Shown here piece after piece: positions 11,201 through 22,884 of a DNA stretch of 64,000 nucleotides. Where the stretch lies: assembly GCA_025738555.1 (NCBI GenBank), contig JAOVFP010000001.1:8246001-8310000 (forward strand), written 5' to 3'. The position numbers and the translations under genes are program-made. This DNA comes from Cyathus striatus. Taxonomy: Eukaryota > Basidiomycota > Agaricomycetes > Agaricales > Nidulariaceae. The first letter of the stretch is position 1. Every line of letters begins with the position of its first letter. The notes beneath the pieces were generated by a model. The model was given only the letters and a program-made list of their open reading frames with translations. It did not search any database and had not been told where the DNA came from.

Positions 11201-13070
11201 GGGCTGACAGTTTTTGATGGTATGCATGGTACTGAACGGTACTCAATGTACCGTGCATGTACCATGCAGTACTGATTAGTACTGTAAATGTACTGTGCAT
11301 ACTGTACATACCGCACAACAGATACTAATTTACGGTATAAATTGTAACCTAAATAAGCTATGTAAAATTAATTAAATACTTATTATTATGCTATAACACT
11401 GGTATAATGTATGGGTTATCAAGATTCTTCTTGCACCTTTGCCCTCATATACCCAATGAATTTAAGTATAGTAGTGTACTCATAGTATAATTAGGTATTG
11501 CTGCTGTACAATTGAGCTTACCAGACATAATACTAATAATTATAACATTTCTCATCAATTAAAACGCAAAAATTCGAATTAAGATTTACTTGGAGAAAAT
11601 TGTAAGTTTCATATATTGTAATGACATGTATTTATTTAATGCAGTACCATGCATAAGTACTGTGCATACCGTGAAAGTACTGCACACTGCCACAATGTAC
11701 CGTACAAGTACTGTACACATCAAAAACCACGTACCATGCAGATACCATGCACAAAAATCTGTACCGTACAGTACCATTCATGAACAAAATACCATAAATT
11801 GGTACCGTAAAGTACCGTGCATGTACCATGCAGTGTTGTAAATGTACTGTACAACAATTTTCATGTACCGTGCAGTGTCATCAATGTACCATGCAGCATT
11901 AGTGTATTTATGTCAATAAATTAATTGCACTTCTTGTGTATGTACTTCACTCTTACCTGCCCTCCCACTCAATATACTTATCAATTAAGTATGTTGCTCA
12001 TTAATGCCGACCTTCCCGCCCATCATTTCCCACACCTCCGCTTAACAATTATGTTGCTTAATTGATGTCAACCTCTCCGCTCATTGTTTCCCATGCCTCC
12101 GCTTATTAATTTCCTGCATGACAACCTTCCCACCCATCGTTTCCCACGCTTCCGCTAATCATATTCAGTCCCCTGCCCACCCCTCTTCTCAAAAATTCCC
12201 ATGGTATTTCCTTTGCTAAATACTTGCCCTCAACATTTCCCATGCATTTTAGTGTTGCCCGCTGCTGCTTATAGCTTCCCATGCTTCACCATCTCATCAG
12301 TTCATTGTTCCCCACCCTCCGCTTCCATTTTCCCACACACATATTGCTCATTCTTGGACTTTCCCTTAAATTATAACTGTAGGTTGTAGGATTCACTGTA
12401 CAAAAGTATTAATTATTCCACAGTAGAAATTTGAATTATTTCGCATTTTCATATGATTACCCATTCTTATAATACCTAAGGTACACCATAATGTATAAAG
12501 CAAAATATATTACATATATTACAAAAAGATTCAAGAGAAAATATTAAATACTGAGCTAAATAATGTGAAATTACTTGCTTACTGTTGAGCATGATGATGA
12601 GGAAGGGTGCTCATCAACACATCACCCATCAATATGTGCGGCGGCCTTGAGGAAAGTGAGTTTGATGGCATTGATGAATGTCAATGACAGCAATTGCAAA
12701 CATTGACAAAGGTGAGAAGAAGCATGGGAAATTTTGAACAATGCAAAACGTTGAAGGAAATGGCGGGTGGGGAGCCGGACAAAGGGGAGATAGGAGAGTA
12801 GTGTAGAGTAATTTTAAAACATTGCAGGGTACTCTTCTTTATTCAATATATAATGCTACTTGAATAATGCTCTATTTACATTTGAATTTTCTCCAATGAT
12901 GTACCGTGCATAACCACAAATGTACTGTGCATAATGAGAAATGTACCATGCATAACCAAAAATGTACCATACATTGTACCATGCATACCATAAATAGTAC
13001 CGTACAATTTTTGATGTACTGCACAGTACCGTGCAGTGTACCATGCAGTACCGTCAAAAACCACTAGCCC
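11201..13070. mobile_element. 1870-bp element with 9-bp target duplication
   Basis: Flanked by a perfect 9-bp direct repeat AACATGGAG (11192-11200 and 13071-13079). The ends are inverted: GGGCTGACAGTTTTTGA left, and TCAAAAACCACTAGCCC right. The uninterrupted sequence is visible in sister copies (ACGGAGGGAGCACTTCC). Both ends carry arrays of GTACCATGCA/GTACCGTGCA words (about 11225-11330, 11640-11900 and 12895-13060). No transposase is present. A 9-bp duplication suggests a Mutator-like element; that class call is inference. Confidence 0.9.
11640..11900. repeat. GTACCRTGCA array inside the 1870-bp element
   Basis: Repeated words GTACCATGCA, GTACTGTGCA and GTACCGTACA in both orientations. They are self-complementary in part, so short hairpins are likely. 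Frames read through them (VPCMYHAVL and similar) are artefacts. Confidence 0.8.
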
Positions 13071-13656
13071 AACATGGAGGGAGCACTTCCACTCCCATTC
13101 ATGTCCAACATTTTGCATAAATTCAGTATCAATCAAGACCCCTGATTAATTCTAAATTTTAATCACTAGAGTAAGTAGATTATAGCTAACCATAAATGAC
13201 ATGATTGCATTGTACCACCTGTAAATATATCAGAAAGGTTTAGATTAACAACAGTACAGAAGGGATTTACAGGAAGAAATAGCCACTAAAGGTGCTACTT
13301 CTGGGATCATTGCTACTCCATGTTTGAAGTACCATAAGTACTAAAAGATATTTTTATCAGAAAGCCACATTGATGAACATATTTTCAAACATTTCTCACT
13401 AAATATAATGAAGAAATACAGTGTTCTATCATGGACAAAGGATATCATGATAGGGAAGTTGCTTCTTCTGCTTTGCATTATGTTTTGCAGTCCTCCTTGA
13501 GCAACACTGAGATCCTTCCAAAGTCTGAAAATAGTAAGTAGAAACATAGTAGCTGTTGACAGAAAACAAGTATATGATCCTGTAAAGTTGAAATGAATAT
13601 GCAATGGATGGCAAGGTTGAGTCCAAAATAAACAATTTGTAGCAAGTCAACAAGGC

Positions 13657-14195
13657 TGTTATGATTTTTCTTTATTCTCCTTTGTTTACAACTAGTTTAC
13701 TTTGACGTGTTTGGCATGACCATCAATACCAAACACCTTTACTTTTATACAGCTTTATTTATACTTTTGACTTATAATAACTTCATATAAGTCATTGTTT
13801 ATTTATATTCACTTTTCTCATACTTTTACTTCTTTCTGACTTGTTATGACTCTTATCAAGTCATTGTACTATATTTACTTTATTTTCACACTTCTTTTAC
13901 TGCACCTTATTAATGCACAGCATTTATATACTTTTTTTGACTCATACTTTATTTATTATTAGTATGAACCAGTTTGTATTTAAACAGTAGGAACTTGGGC
14001 TATAGAGCTCAAGCTTCAGCTTAAAGAATACTACTTGATTCTTACTCGATCTCAACACTTAAGTTTTCAAACTTAAGTTTCTTGTTTTGTAACAAGACTT
14101 CTTCAAAATTGATTTAACTTGTTCTTTGGATCAGTTATATCACATGATTTTGGACTTGTATGATTTACAAGACTTCAGTCAACTAAATTATAACA
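13657..14195. mobile_element. Solo LTR, 539 bp
   Basis: It starts TGTTATGA, ends TTATAACA, and is flanked by CAAGGC (13651-13656) and CAAGAC (14196-14201), a 6-bp duplication with one mismatch. Flanking sequence joins into the exon and intron that run uninterrupted in sister copies. Size, TG...CA ends and absence of internal coding sequence fit an LTR left after recombination. The retrotransposon family is not identifiable from an LTR alone. Confidence 0.75.
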
Positions 14196-15320
14196 CAAGA
14201 CATGTATTTTTAGGATCCTTTAAGATGCACAATAATCCTGGAATGTCAATGAGATCATTACTGGTTTCAATGGATGATACTATATTAACAATGAAGAGTA
14301 TCTAAAAATGATGATTAGAGTGCAACAGTTATGTGGTAGGCAGATTTATTTCACTCACCAAAAATTGTGCTAGTGAGTTTCCACATGCACATCAGTCTTA
14401 ATTGGCAGATGGTATTATGGTTTACTGGCTAAACATGGCCCTGGGAACCACACAGCTGTTGTTATTCTAGGATTAGTAATTCATAGATTTGCATAATAGT
14501 TGGGTGAAATGCATACTTTTTCTACTGTTCCCATAGCATGCACTAACTCAGAATGCAAAGATAAGGTCTATTGCTGTATTCAGTATGATGCTTCCCCTAT
14601 ATAACTGCTGTTATTTTTCATGGAAAAGAATGATCAAGTCAAATTGCTTACATTTTATCATACCAGAAAGCAGCTCAACAGCTAAAGTGTAGGTTAGAAT
14701 TTAATATACTCAATTCTTCTTTTATAATTACAACATATTTCACAGATTCAGTTTATGAGACCCTTAATTCATATAAGAATTTCTGACATTAAGTGATATG
14801 TCTCCAAGTGAGTCAAAGAATGGTGCTAGAAAAAACATAATTCAGCTAAAACCTTTTACACTGATGAAATGCTTAATACGAAGGAATGTATTGATTCTGT
14901 AGGAATCAGAAATATGCCTTCTAGTAAAGAGGTTAAACTTACGTTTAATACAGAATGAAGTAGTATATTGCAATAATGTAAAGAAGCTTTGGAATGGACC
15001 ATTTCATACCACTGACTAAAAGGGAAAGTATTTGAGACATATATTATATAGTGTGATACCCATCTCACCACCTGATGTATTTCACCTATAAGATGTCAGC
15101 TTTTATATGTAACTTTCATAACATGTGAATAATTATACTTCATCAAAATGCAGTAAACAATATCATACCTAATGGATGATATCACAACAACCGAATCGTA
15201 ATGAGTCTGAAGATCTGATTTAATATATAATTATGTACTGTTGACAGTATTTGATGTTATGACATCATATATATAGGTGATTATTTCTTCGGATGAGAAA
15301 CCAAAGTAGGTGATGCTCAT

Positions 15321-16037
15321 GGTGAAGTTGTGTAAAGTTTAGGTTGGGAAGCATCAAACATGAACTTGCTATTACCTATATAGCTCTTCTACAGGCAGTG
15401 CTGATGCATAGAATTTAGTTAAGGCCGGGTTAAAAATGATCTACTTATTTGTACGTTCAAAGTACGTGCTCAGGCTACGAACTCTTCAATAGCACCAAAA
15501 TCCTGCTCGACTCATTTTACCCCACACCAATTTTACATCGTCGATGCAGAGAGCACGTTACCCTAACGCATCTTGAATTCGAACCGAAAGGGCGGAGTGA
15601 TTTGATGACATGTTGATATCGTTGTTGACACATCGGAGGCTCGGACCGAGGTTTACCCTAGCATCAAACAGCTTTTCATTAAATAATGATTATTGTCTTC
15701 ATGACCCGTCTTCAGCATTTCTACTACCATCCTGGTTCCTATCAATGCTATCGGTGATTTTTACAGTACCATGATTGCAATAATTGTACGATTTTGCGTG
15801 ACAACTTCTCCTGCCAGTGATACATTCTCTAGAAGACTGATATATCAAATCTACAGTGCCTGTTTTACTTGATCCTGTGCAGGCGCAAAAAATCGATGCT
15901 GAGAAGCACCATCGAGGTTCCGTCATTAGCGCAAATTCAGATACATGTAGGTGGTAGCAATCAAACAATGTATATAAATAGAAGAGATATCAGTAGGCTA
16001 ATATTACCTCCTATCCTAAACGTTACACAACTTCAAG
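15321..16037. promoter_or_regulatory. Head-to-head intergenic region of copies 2 and 3
   Basis: These 717 bp separate the ATG of copy 2 (- strand) from that of copy 3 (+ strand) and must hold both promoters. Near copy 3 the leader reads TATATAAATAGAAG (about 15970-15983) and ends CTTCAAGATGAGC. The short - strand frame at 15699-15968 has no recognisable feature. Confidence 0.4.
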
Positions 16038-17589
16038 ATGAGCGATACTTACTCAGGTGTTCCCATCGACGAAATCATTATAAATATATATAAAGTAGTA
16101 AGAGTAAAGAATATCTGTTGTACGTCATTTTATGTTTAATCCTATCTTCACACTCATCATGATTCAGTTGCTGTCATATCTTTCCTAGCAAATGCATTAC
16201 TAACATACAGGATTATACAGGATCAGCACCTTCCTTCGTATTGAGCATTCCTTCGATGTGAAATATTTTTAACTGAATTATATTTCTCTTAGCCCTATTC
16301 TTTCAGGTAGTCGGAACCGTATCACCAAATGTCAGTAATTCTCGCATGAATTTACTCTCTCTAAACTGAATCTATGAAATTAGTCGTAATTATACCAAAC
16401 TAATTGGTTTTATTAAAATCTTACCTAATACTACAGCTGTCGTGCAGCTTTCTGGTTTAATCAAATGTACGGAAATCGATTTCTCCTGCTTCACAAGACA
16501 TAACAACAGTCGTATAGAGGGGGGTCAATAATATTAAATACAGCAGTAGACCTTATCTTTGCAATACGAGTTGCTGCATGTTACGGGAACAACAGAAATG
16601 GTATGCCTTCCATACAAATATTATGCAAGTCTAAAGTTTACTATTAACTTACAATAACAATAGTAGTGTGGTTTCTAGGGCTGTGTTTAATTGGTGGGTT
16701 GTAATACTCTTTGTCGATTGAGACTGATGTGCATGTGAAAATGTACTAGCACAATTTTCGGTGTGCCAAAAACAACTTCTATCTACCACATGATTGTTAC
16801 ACCCTAATCAATAATTTTTAGATGCTCTTCATCTCTTCCATACTAGTTTCAATTTCATACAATATTGCTGCAATTCCAGGATTAATGTGCATCTTTAACA
16901 ACGTTGAAAATGAAAGTCTTCTCCACTTGCTATCAGCTGTCTATTTCGGAGTCAGCCTTGCTGTCCATCGTATGTTTACTTCAACTTTCTATGAGTGTAT
17001 ACTTAATTTCTGTCAACAGTTATTATGTTTTTACTTACTATTTTTAGATTTTGGAAGGATATCGATGCCACTCAAGGACTACAAAACTTGTTCAAAAGTA
17101 GAAGAAGCAACTTCCCCATTCTGACATCATTTATGCGAGATGGAACATTGTTTTTCTTTATTGCCTTCGGTGAGAGATGTTTGTAAATATGTACGTTCAG
17201 ACATTGGTAGTGTTTTAATCAAAATCGCACTTAGTATGTACAGTGCTTCAGACATGGAGTACAATGGATCCGAAAGGATTCACATTTAGTATCTATGCCT
17301 CCCCGTAAAATTAGTCAGTATTGTTGTTGATCTGAAACTTTCTCATACAATTACAGGTGGTACTTTGCAATTCAGTCTTATATGGTCAGTTACAATGCAT
17401 TCGTTTTAAGTATTAAAAACTAAAAGCCAACAGGGGTCTCGATTAATACTAAATTTGCGGAAAATGGCAGATGTGGATGGAAGTGGAAGTGTCCCTTATG
17501 CATCGCGGTCGATTTTTTTCGCTCGCCCTGCGCTTGGTACAACCAACAGCTCTGGAGAAGAACATGAAATGGAACTCCCGGTGAGATAG
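16038..17589 (+). pseudogene. DUF6533-type membrane protein, copy 3 (exons 2-4 deleted)
   Basis: The only + strand copy. Exon 1 (MSDTYSGVPIDEIIINIYKV) is followed by a normal GTACGT...GATTCAG intron. In exon 2 homology breaks at 'VAVISFLAN' and resumes inside intron 4, so the YD..Y....E signature, the IW segment and the MKWS...RYY segment are gone. Downstream exons remain: AVDLIFAIRVAACYGNN (about 16545-16600), IPGLMCIFNNVENESLLHLL, the NFPILTSFMRDGTLFFFI segment (17113-17165) and the tail SGEEHEMELPVR ending at 17589. A deletion of the family's defining domain makes function unlikely. Confidence 0.82.
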
Positions 17590-18774
17590 AGCGCATTACC
17601 GATTATTACTATACTATTGCCTTAGACAAATACATGTATCAGGAACATGTGGCTGAAACCATTCTGAACGTCCTGTAAGGTAGACGTAGTACATAGTCAT
17701 CCAATATCACGTGCTACAGCGTGATATAGCGTGACAATCCAATGAAATTTAAATGTGAAATTGCGGAGTGGTTTTCTCAAAAAATGAGATTCACCAAAAT
17801 TCTAGGACCAGTTTTCTCTAATATTCCGTGAATCTCAATCATAGTCAATTGTTGTGTAGAGTGTCACATAAAAATGTTGGACTTTAAAACCATGGAAAAA
17901 TCATGTATTGAGTACACGTGATGCTACAAATTACAATGATGAGCTAACCGGCAGTAGAGTAGGTTGTGTTTAGGAGTCAAAATTGGCTATGCCCGTGAGA
18001 ACCAAACATTAACGGTAGTAAGTTGATAACTTCCACAGCAGGAAGAAAACACAGCATGAAACCAACGAGTCAGATACATAAAGAAAATAGGCCAAATGTA
18101 AGTGATATTCATGCAATACTTCTGTAACCTACACAATGTATTATAATACTTTAATTAGTGTAAATACACTCATCTTAGCCTATGTAATCCATTTTGTACG
18201 AGGAGAATGGGACAGTATACATCTTAGAAAGATGTGCAGAAGTCTGCAGAAGTGCTCCGGCCAAGCTCCGGCTGCTGTTGTAGTGATTTTCCCATAGTCA
18301 CATTTTGCTAACCTCATAGTCACAGGTTTGTCACATCACCTGACATTGGATGGCTATGAACTACGGCTACCTTATCTAAATACGATTAACGAGAGACGGA
18401 CAGATGCAATGCTGATACGTGTATGCAGCGGACCCAACCCCGGCGCATCCTATCCACCATTAACAGCCCCATCCTGTACATCGTTCCATCACGACAGTGG
18501 CTATGTTTCAAATCCAGCTCTAACGATTGATAAGGTAGACATCTGTAAATTTTCAGAACCTATGAGAGAAGTCGAAAACATGCTGTAAATAACGGCTGGC
18601 CTGCTATGGTGTAAAATTTTCATGTCTTGAGGAGCGTAGACTATGGTTTCCAAGTTGGATAAGAATAATAGGTGTCGATCGAATTGAATCCAGGTTTTAT
18701 GAGGAAAACAGTAGAAAGAAAGTGAAAGACAATCGATACGTAACCTGTAATTCAACGCGAACCAGATTCTCGGC
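17590..18774. other. Spacer without a convincing gene
   Basis: An 86-residue + frame at 18328-18588 (ends DICKFSEPMREVENML) has no recognisable domain. Around 17785-17855 an imperfect inverted repeat (TGAGATTCACCAAAAT and GTGAATCTCA) could form a hairpin. CACAGGTTTGTCACA at about 18322 recurs at 44330. Confidence 0.35.
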
Positions 18775-21700
18775 CGTTCGGCATTTGACTCGCATCACGT
18801 GAAGTTGAACTCAAAGTTCTGGGGATCACCAATCCGGCATGTCACACAAGCGTGACAATGACACATGCCCATTTTGCATTGTCCCAGTGTAATATCTTTT
18901 GCTACAGACACTCAATCGCTTTAAAATAACTTGCATAATATGTCATTTAGTAGTATATTTAATCTTGTGTAATTATATTTTTAGTAGTCTAATACATAGA
19001 TTTAAAATTGCATAATAGTCCAACCTCTCTGCCAAAATAGGCATCAAATCAATAATATTGTACCCAGTCTTCAGACTTTCACTTTATCCGCTAATTGTAA
19101 TAACAAAAGTTATATAGTTTAACATATGGAACAAAACTGTTGAGCCAGAATTTTAAGAAATCTTCTTTAACCAGTCAATAATGCAAGGTAACACACAAGA
19201 TCTCCAGGTAAAATTCAAAAAATAAAAATTTGGGCTCAACAGTTCTATTCTAATACTTAATCTGAGTACTTTTTATCATTAAAGCTAGCTGTGAAAGTGA
19301 GATTCTGATGAGTGGCCGTAGATACAAGTTTTGCCCTGCTAAATAGCGTGAGAAACTAGTATAATATACACTCAAATTGCACTGTAGACCATCATTAGAC
19401 AGCCATTCTCTTATTAATTATTCTGACTCAATACTTTTATTAATATGTTGTAGCTGAACACTTTATATCACTATCACTAATCAAAATAATAAGTTTCCAT
19501 GAAGCAATTGATGTTGCAATTTCGCTGTATCAAAGAGCGTGGGAAATTAGCATGGTACACTTGGAAATACCACATATACACCACTTAAACACTACCTCCA
19601 AGTAATAACTTGGCGGAAATTCATAAAATAAGCTTTATTATACTACATTTAAACTACTGTTTATGATTATAAAAATAATTTAACCAGATATAGTAAAATA
19701 TCTCTTTAGTTCTTCAATTCAGCAATATTTTAGCCATATAATCACTAGATCATCACAGAGCATATCATAAAATTCATTTTATAGCAGTGTTAAGAACATA
19801 AGATTATAAAAACATGTTATGTATGTAAAATTATATGATATGATATGTATATCCCAATGCTTAGGCCCTTCTAAATGACAACTTTCAGCCTGTGACAAAG
19901 TTGTGACAAGAAAGGAATATGTATTTAAGCATTTATATTTATAATTTAGACATAGTACATATATTGAAAGACTTATAATAGATAAAATATCATTATTACA
20001 CAGAAAGAATGAAGAGGGACACTCAGAATTTCACTTCACTGTGTCAGTTTTATCCTGGGACAAGATTTTGGTCACTTTTGGTCACACCGTGTGACGTCAT
20101 GCTAAACACCATATAGGGATTGGTGACCCCCAGACTCAAACGACACAGCCACTTTCTTGGTTTGTGTTTGGTCGTCTTTTATCCCTCCTTTAGACTTACA
20201 TGGCTCTCTCTCTCTCGCTCTCCCCCTCTCATACTCATTTATCGCCCTGCTTTTTAGGCTATAGCTATTGCTTTTATTGCGGCTCACATCAAGAATGTGG
20301 ATTTATACCAGAAATGAACGATGGATATCTTTGCGAGATATCGACTTCGATCATATCATATCGCGATACTCAAGATGCACCGCCCACAAGCAGTACAACA
20401 ACTCCTGTTGCCCCTTCCCCAGCAGCATCAAGCCATCACTCGCTCAGAATAGCGTTGCTTGCGCCTCCTCGAGAACGAGCGCCAGCAGTGGATAGGGGAG
20501 GACGCAGCGTTCACGTTGATTGTGGTAAGTTTATTTTTCATCGGTTCTTTTGTGTCTGGGATTTCGGGTCTTGGTTCTCCGGTGTATAGATTGGAGATCT
20601 GGGTTGGAGGGTGCAAGTTTGGTTCAACATCGCTGTTCGTAAACCATTACCGACTATCTGTTCCGTTCGCCGTCCTTTCTTAGTCTTCCTTTTTTTCTTT
20701 CTCCTCATTTTAAATGAACTATACAACGTGCTAACCAAATGCAATCCATAAGGAACATCTTCAAGCTCTAATACACACCTTTCACTCTGTCAAAGACGAA
20801 TTCAGCGATTTGGACAGGATGAGATGGACTCCTGCTGTGTTGGGTAATCTGGTACGTTCGTCCGTTCTCTAATCTCATCCTCCCTCCCTCCTCCTTCACT
20901 GTCCTTCCATTTATGTCATCGTTGCTGACTCTATTCGCTAACACCGCCCCTCCCTCGCAGGTTTGTCTTTAAAAATGCACCCCCCATACCCCTCCTACCA
21001 AATTCAACCACAGCGCTGCTCAGAGCCCTCGGATTCGTATTAGGACCACACCCGCGTGCATATAACATCTCTAAAATGAAACTAAGCGAATCGCTACAAC
21101 ACATTTACCCTTACTCATTCGCATTCTGCCGATCCGCCCACTTCCAGTGGTGAGAAAGTAAGGAGAGATTAGAGTCATGTGTACGGACAAGATGAAGAGG
21201 AGAAGGGGGAGAAGGAGGTAGATGTAACCCGTGGGCAAATGGAAGTGAGAATGTGAGGACTTCTACATACTGCGTCGTTAGGAGAATGTTATCGCTTTGG
21301 AGTCAGGGAAGGGGGTGTGCGTCCTTCTGGGGTGTCTCCCCTTCCGCTTGCTTCCACATTCCCGTTGCCCCCAGAAACCTCCACTACCACTGTGATTCCC
21401 GTTCCTTTCGCCCTCGTCACCGTCACCGTTGGCGCTGTCACTACAAACGACAGCAAGAACGCAGAGACTCTTTCAGGGGCACCATCCGGATTTGAATCTC
21501 ACCACGATGTTCAAGGAGCGTTAGTGCGCCATCTGCTGGGACCGGGGCTCCTCTGCGATCAGACCTTTCAGCTCAAGGGAAAGGAACGGGGTCGGGGATA
21601 GGCGATTATACCCTTCTTCCTCACACATCTCATTCGCATTCAAGTCTCCAAATACCATCCTCTCCTTCCCACACATCACATAGGAGGACGTCGCCACGCT

Positions 21701-22500
21701 CAAGACTACATATTCCCCTGCTTCATATCATTCCGAAGGTTACCTGAGTTATACAATGAAGTTGGGAACACACGGTCCTTCCACCTGGTTATTCCACATT
21801 CCCGCATCAGAACCATCCTCGTTCAAATTCTCGACCCCGTTCTTAAGCTTTAGATAGCGAGAATAAGGGAGGAGTTCTAGGCTATTTTCGATGGCGATGA
21901 GGAAGAGGAATGGAATATGACGCTTAAGTTCTTGCTTGAGTTCTCTGCCTCGACAGTGTCGACACATACCCTCACCCCTACCCCTCATAACACACATCAA
22001 CAACGCACGCTGGATGCTCACCGCCCCTCAGATGGGTGTCATGCATGCTATGTCTACAATATCTGACCATGTACTTCACGCTATGTGTGTATGGGTGCTT
22101 ACGTGAAGAGGTGCAGTCCATATCTGACGTTGGAGGTATGCGCGGACGGGCTGATGATGCAGAGAGAAGGACGAGGGCTAGCCCGAGGCTTTTGGAGGTA
22201 GAATCTGCGTGCTGCTACTTGGGTCTATGGGGGAGAATGAACTGGGAAAGTTTATGAAAGTCCACATCGTGTGCGTCCGTCTGTGGCTGTCAGTGCCCAT
22301 CTTTGGTCTGCATCTTGGTTGCTCACAACGACCACTTTATTCTCTTTCGGGGACACCAACCCCATTCGAATCCGACTACACTGATGGAAGAACGGAGAAA
22401 CTTTAGCGTGCCGTTGCCTGGGACAGGGACTGGATTAGGTTGTCTTCTTTTGGTTCGCTTTCGGCTCAAAGGAGCTGATATAGTTTCTTCTGTCTAGCCA
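18775..22500 (+). pseudogene. R-family repeat gene, copy R2
   Basis: The CACGTG box is at 18796, then the promoter is split by the element at 18816-20133 and resumes with ACTCAAACGACACAGCC. After a CT-rich leader (20199-20230) come the first coding block (about 20450-20525), the second block from the acceptor TAAGGAACATC (20751) reading EHLQALIHTFHSVKDEFSDL, and blocks with ENVRTSTY (21241), FESHHDVQGALVRHLLGPG and a distorted C-terminus. Many stops. It converges on DUF6533 copy 4. Confidence 0.65.
18816..20133. mobile_element. 1.3-kb DNA element in the R2 promoter
   Basis: The paralogue R1 reads GAACTCAAACGACAC without interruption. Here ACTCAAA is duplicated (18809-18815 and 20134-20140) around an insert with inverted ends, CTGGGGATCACCAATCC (from 18819) and GGATTGGTGACCCCCAG (to 20133). 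Further in, both ends carry GTCACAC/GTGTGAC and TTGTCCCAG blocks. The left end has two or three extra bases (GTT), so the duplication may be 7-9 bp. No coding frame; the AT-rich interior is unremarkable. Confidence 0.82.
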
Positions 22501-22884
22501 GGAGCAGATCGACTCAGTGACCAACTATGTGTATTGGATAGCATGGACATATGTATCAATTACGAACCACTAGAATGAGAATTTTCTGTTATCTCTCCGT
22601 TAATGGTGTGATAGGATTTTTATCTCGAGGTAATTCAACATTAACGAACATAGCATGGGTGTTACTACAAAAAACGATTGGTAGTACAGATCTATATATA
22701 TTTCATGTTAAGCACAGAAAGGCTTGTAACCCGACGTAACGCGCTGCTGCTGATGACATGGAACGGTAGCTGTAAGTTGGAATAGGACTCATGCCTTAGA
22801 AATTATTTTGTACAAGATACATGTAGCAGCATTCTTCGAAGGCGAATAGTATAAATCAATGATATCCTCTACTGCTCCGGATAT
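22501..22884. other. Junction between R2 and DUF6533 copy 4
   Basis: Sequence here no longer aligns well with other R 3' ends except for a short AATAGTATAAATCAATGATATCC block (about 22847-22869), the conserved convergent junction seen at 7398, 32755 and 62870. No gene. Confidence 0.35.

Larger units (their letters stand above)
11110..15320 (-). pseudogene. DUF6533-type membrane protein, copy 2 (disrupted)
   Basis: Start ATG at 15320 (MSITYFGFSSEEIITYIYDV). Lesions: intron 1 has lost its acceptor (GATTCGG instead of GATTCAG); the signature exon is frameshifted (TACTGCATTTTGATGAAG where paralogues read TACTGCTTTTTCGATGAG); exon 3 has IR in place of IW; a solo LTR sits at 13657-14195; and a 1.87-kb element splits the last exon at 11201-13070. 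Intact fragments include the transmembrane exon with FPIMISFVHDRTLYFFIIF (about 13370-13470) and a tail EEEEHEMDQA ending at 11110-11112. It lies head-to-head with copy 3. Confidence 0.85.

Noticed and set aside
11094..13136. Several 60-86 codon frames with VPCMYHAVL or MHGTL repeats
   Set aside because: They read through the GTACCRTGCA arrays of a transposon and show no protein features.
15560..15595. Possible tRNA B box (GGTTCGAATTC on the - strand)
   Set aside because: No acceptor stem, no convincing T or anticodon stem, and no A box at proper spacing.
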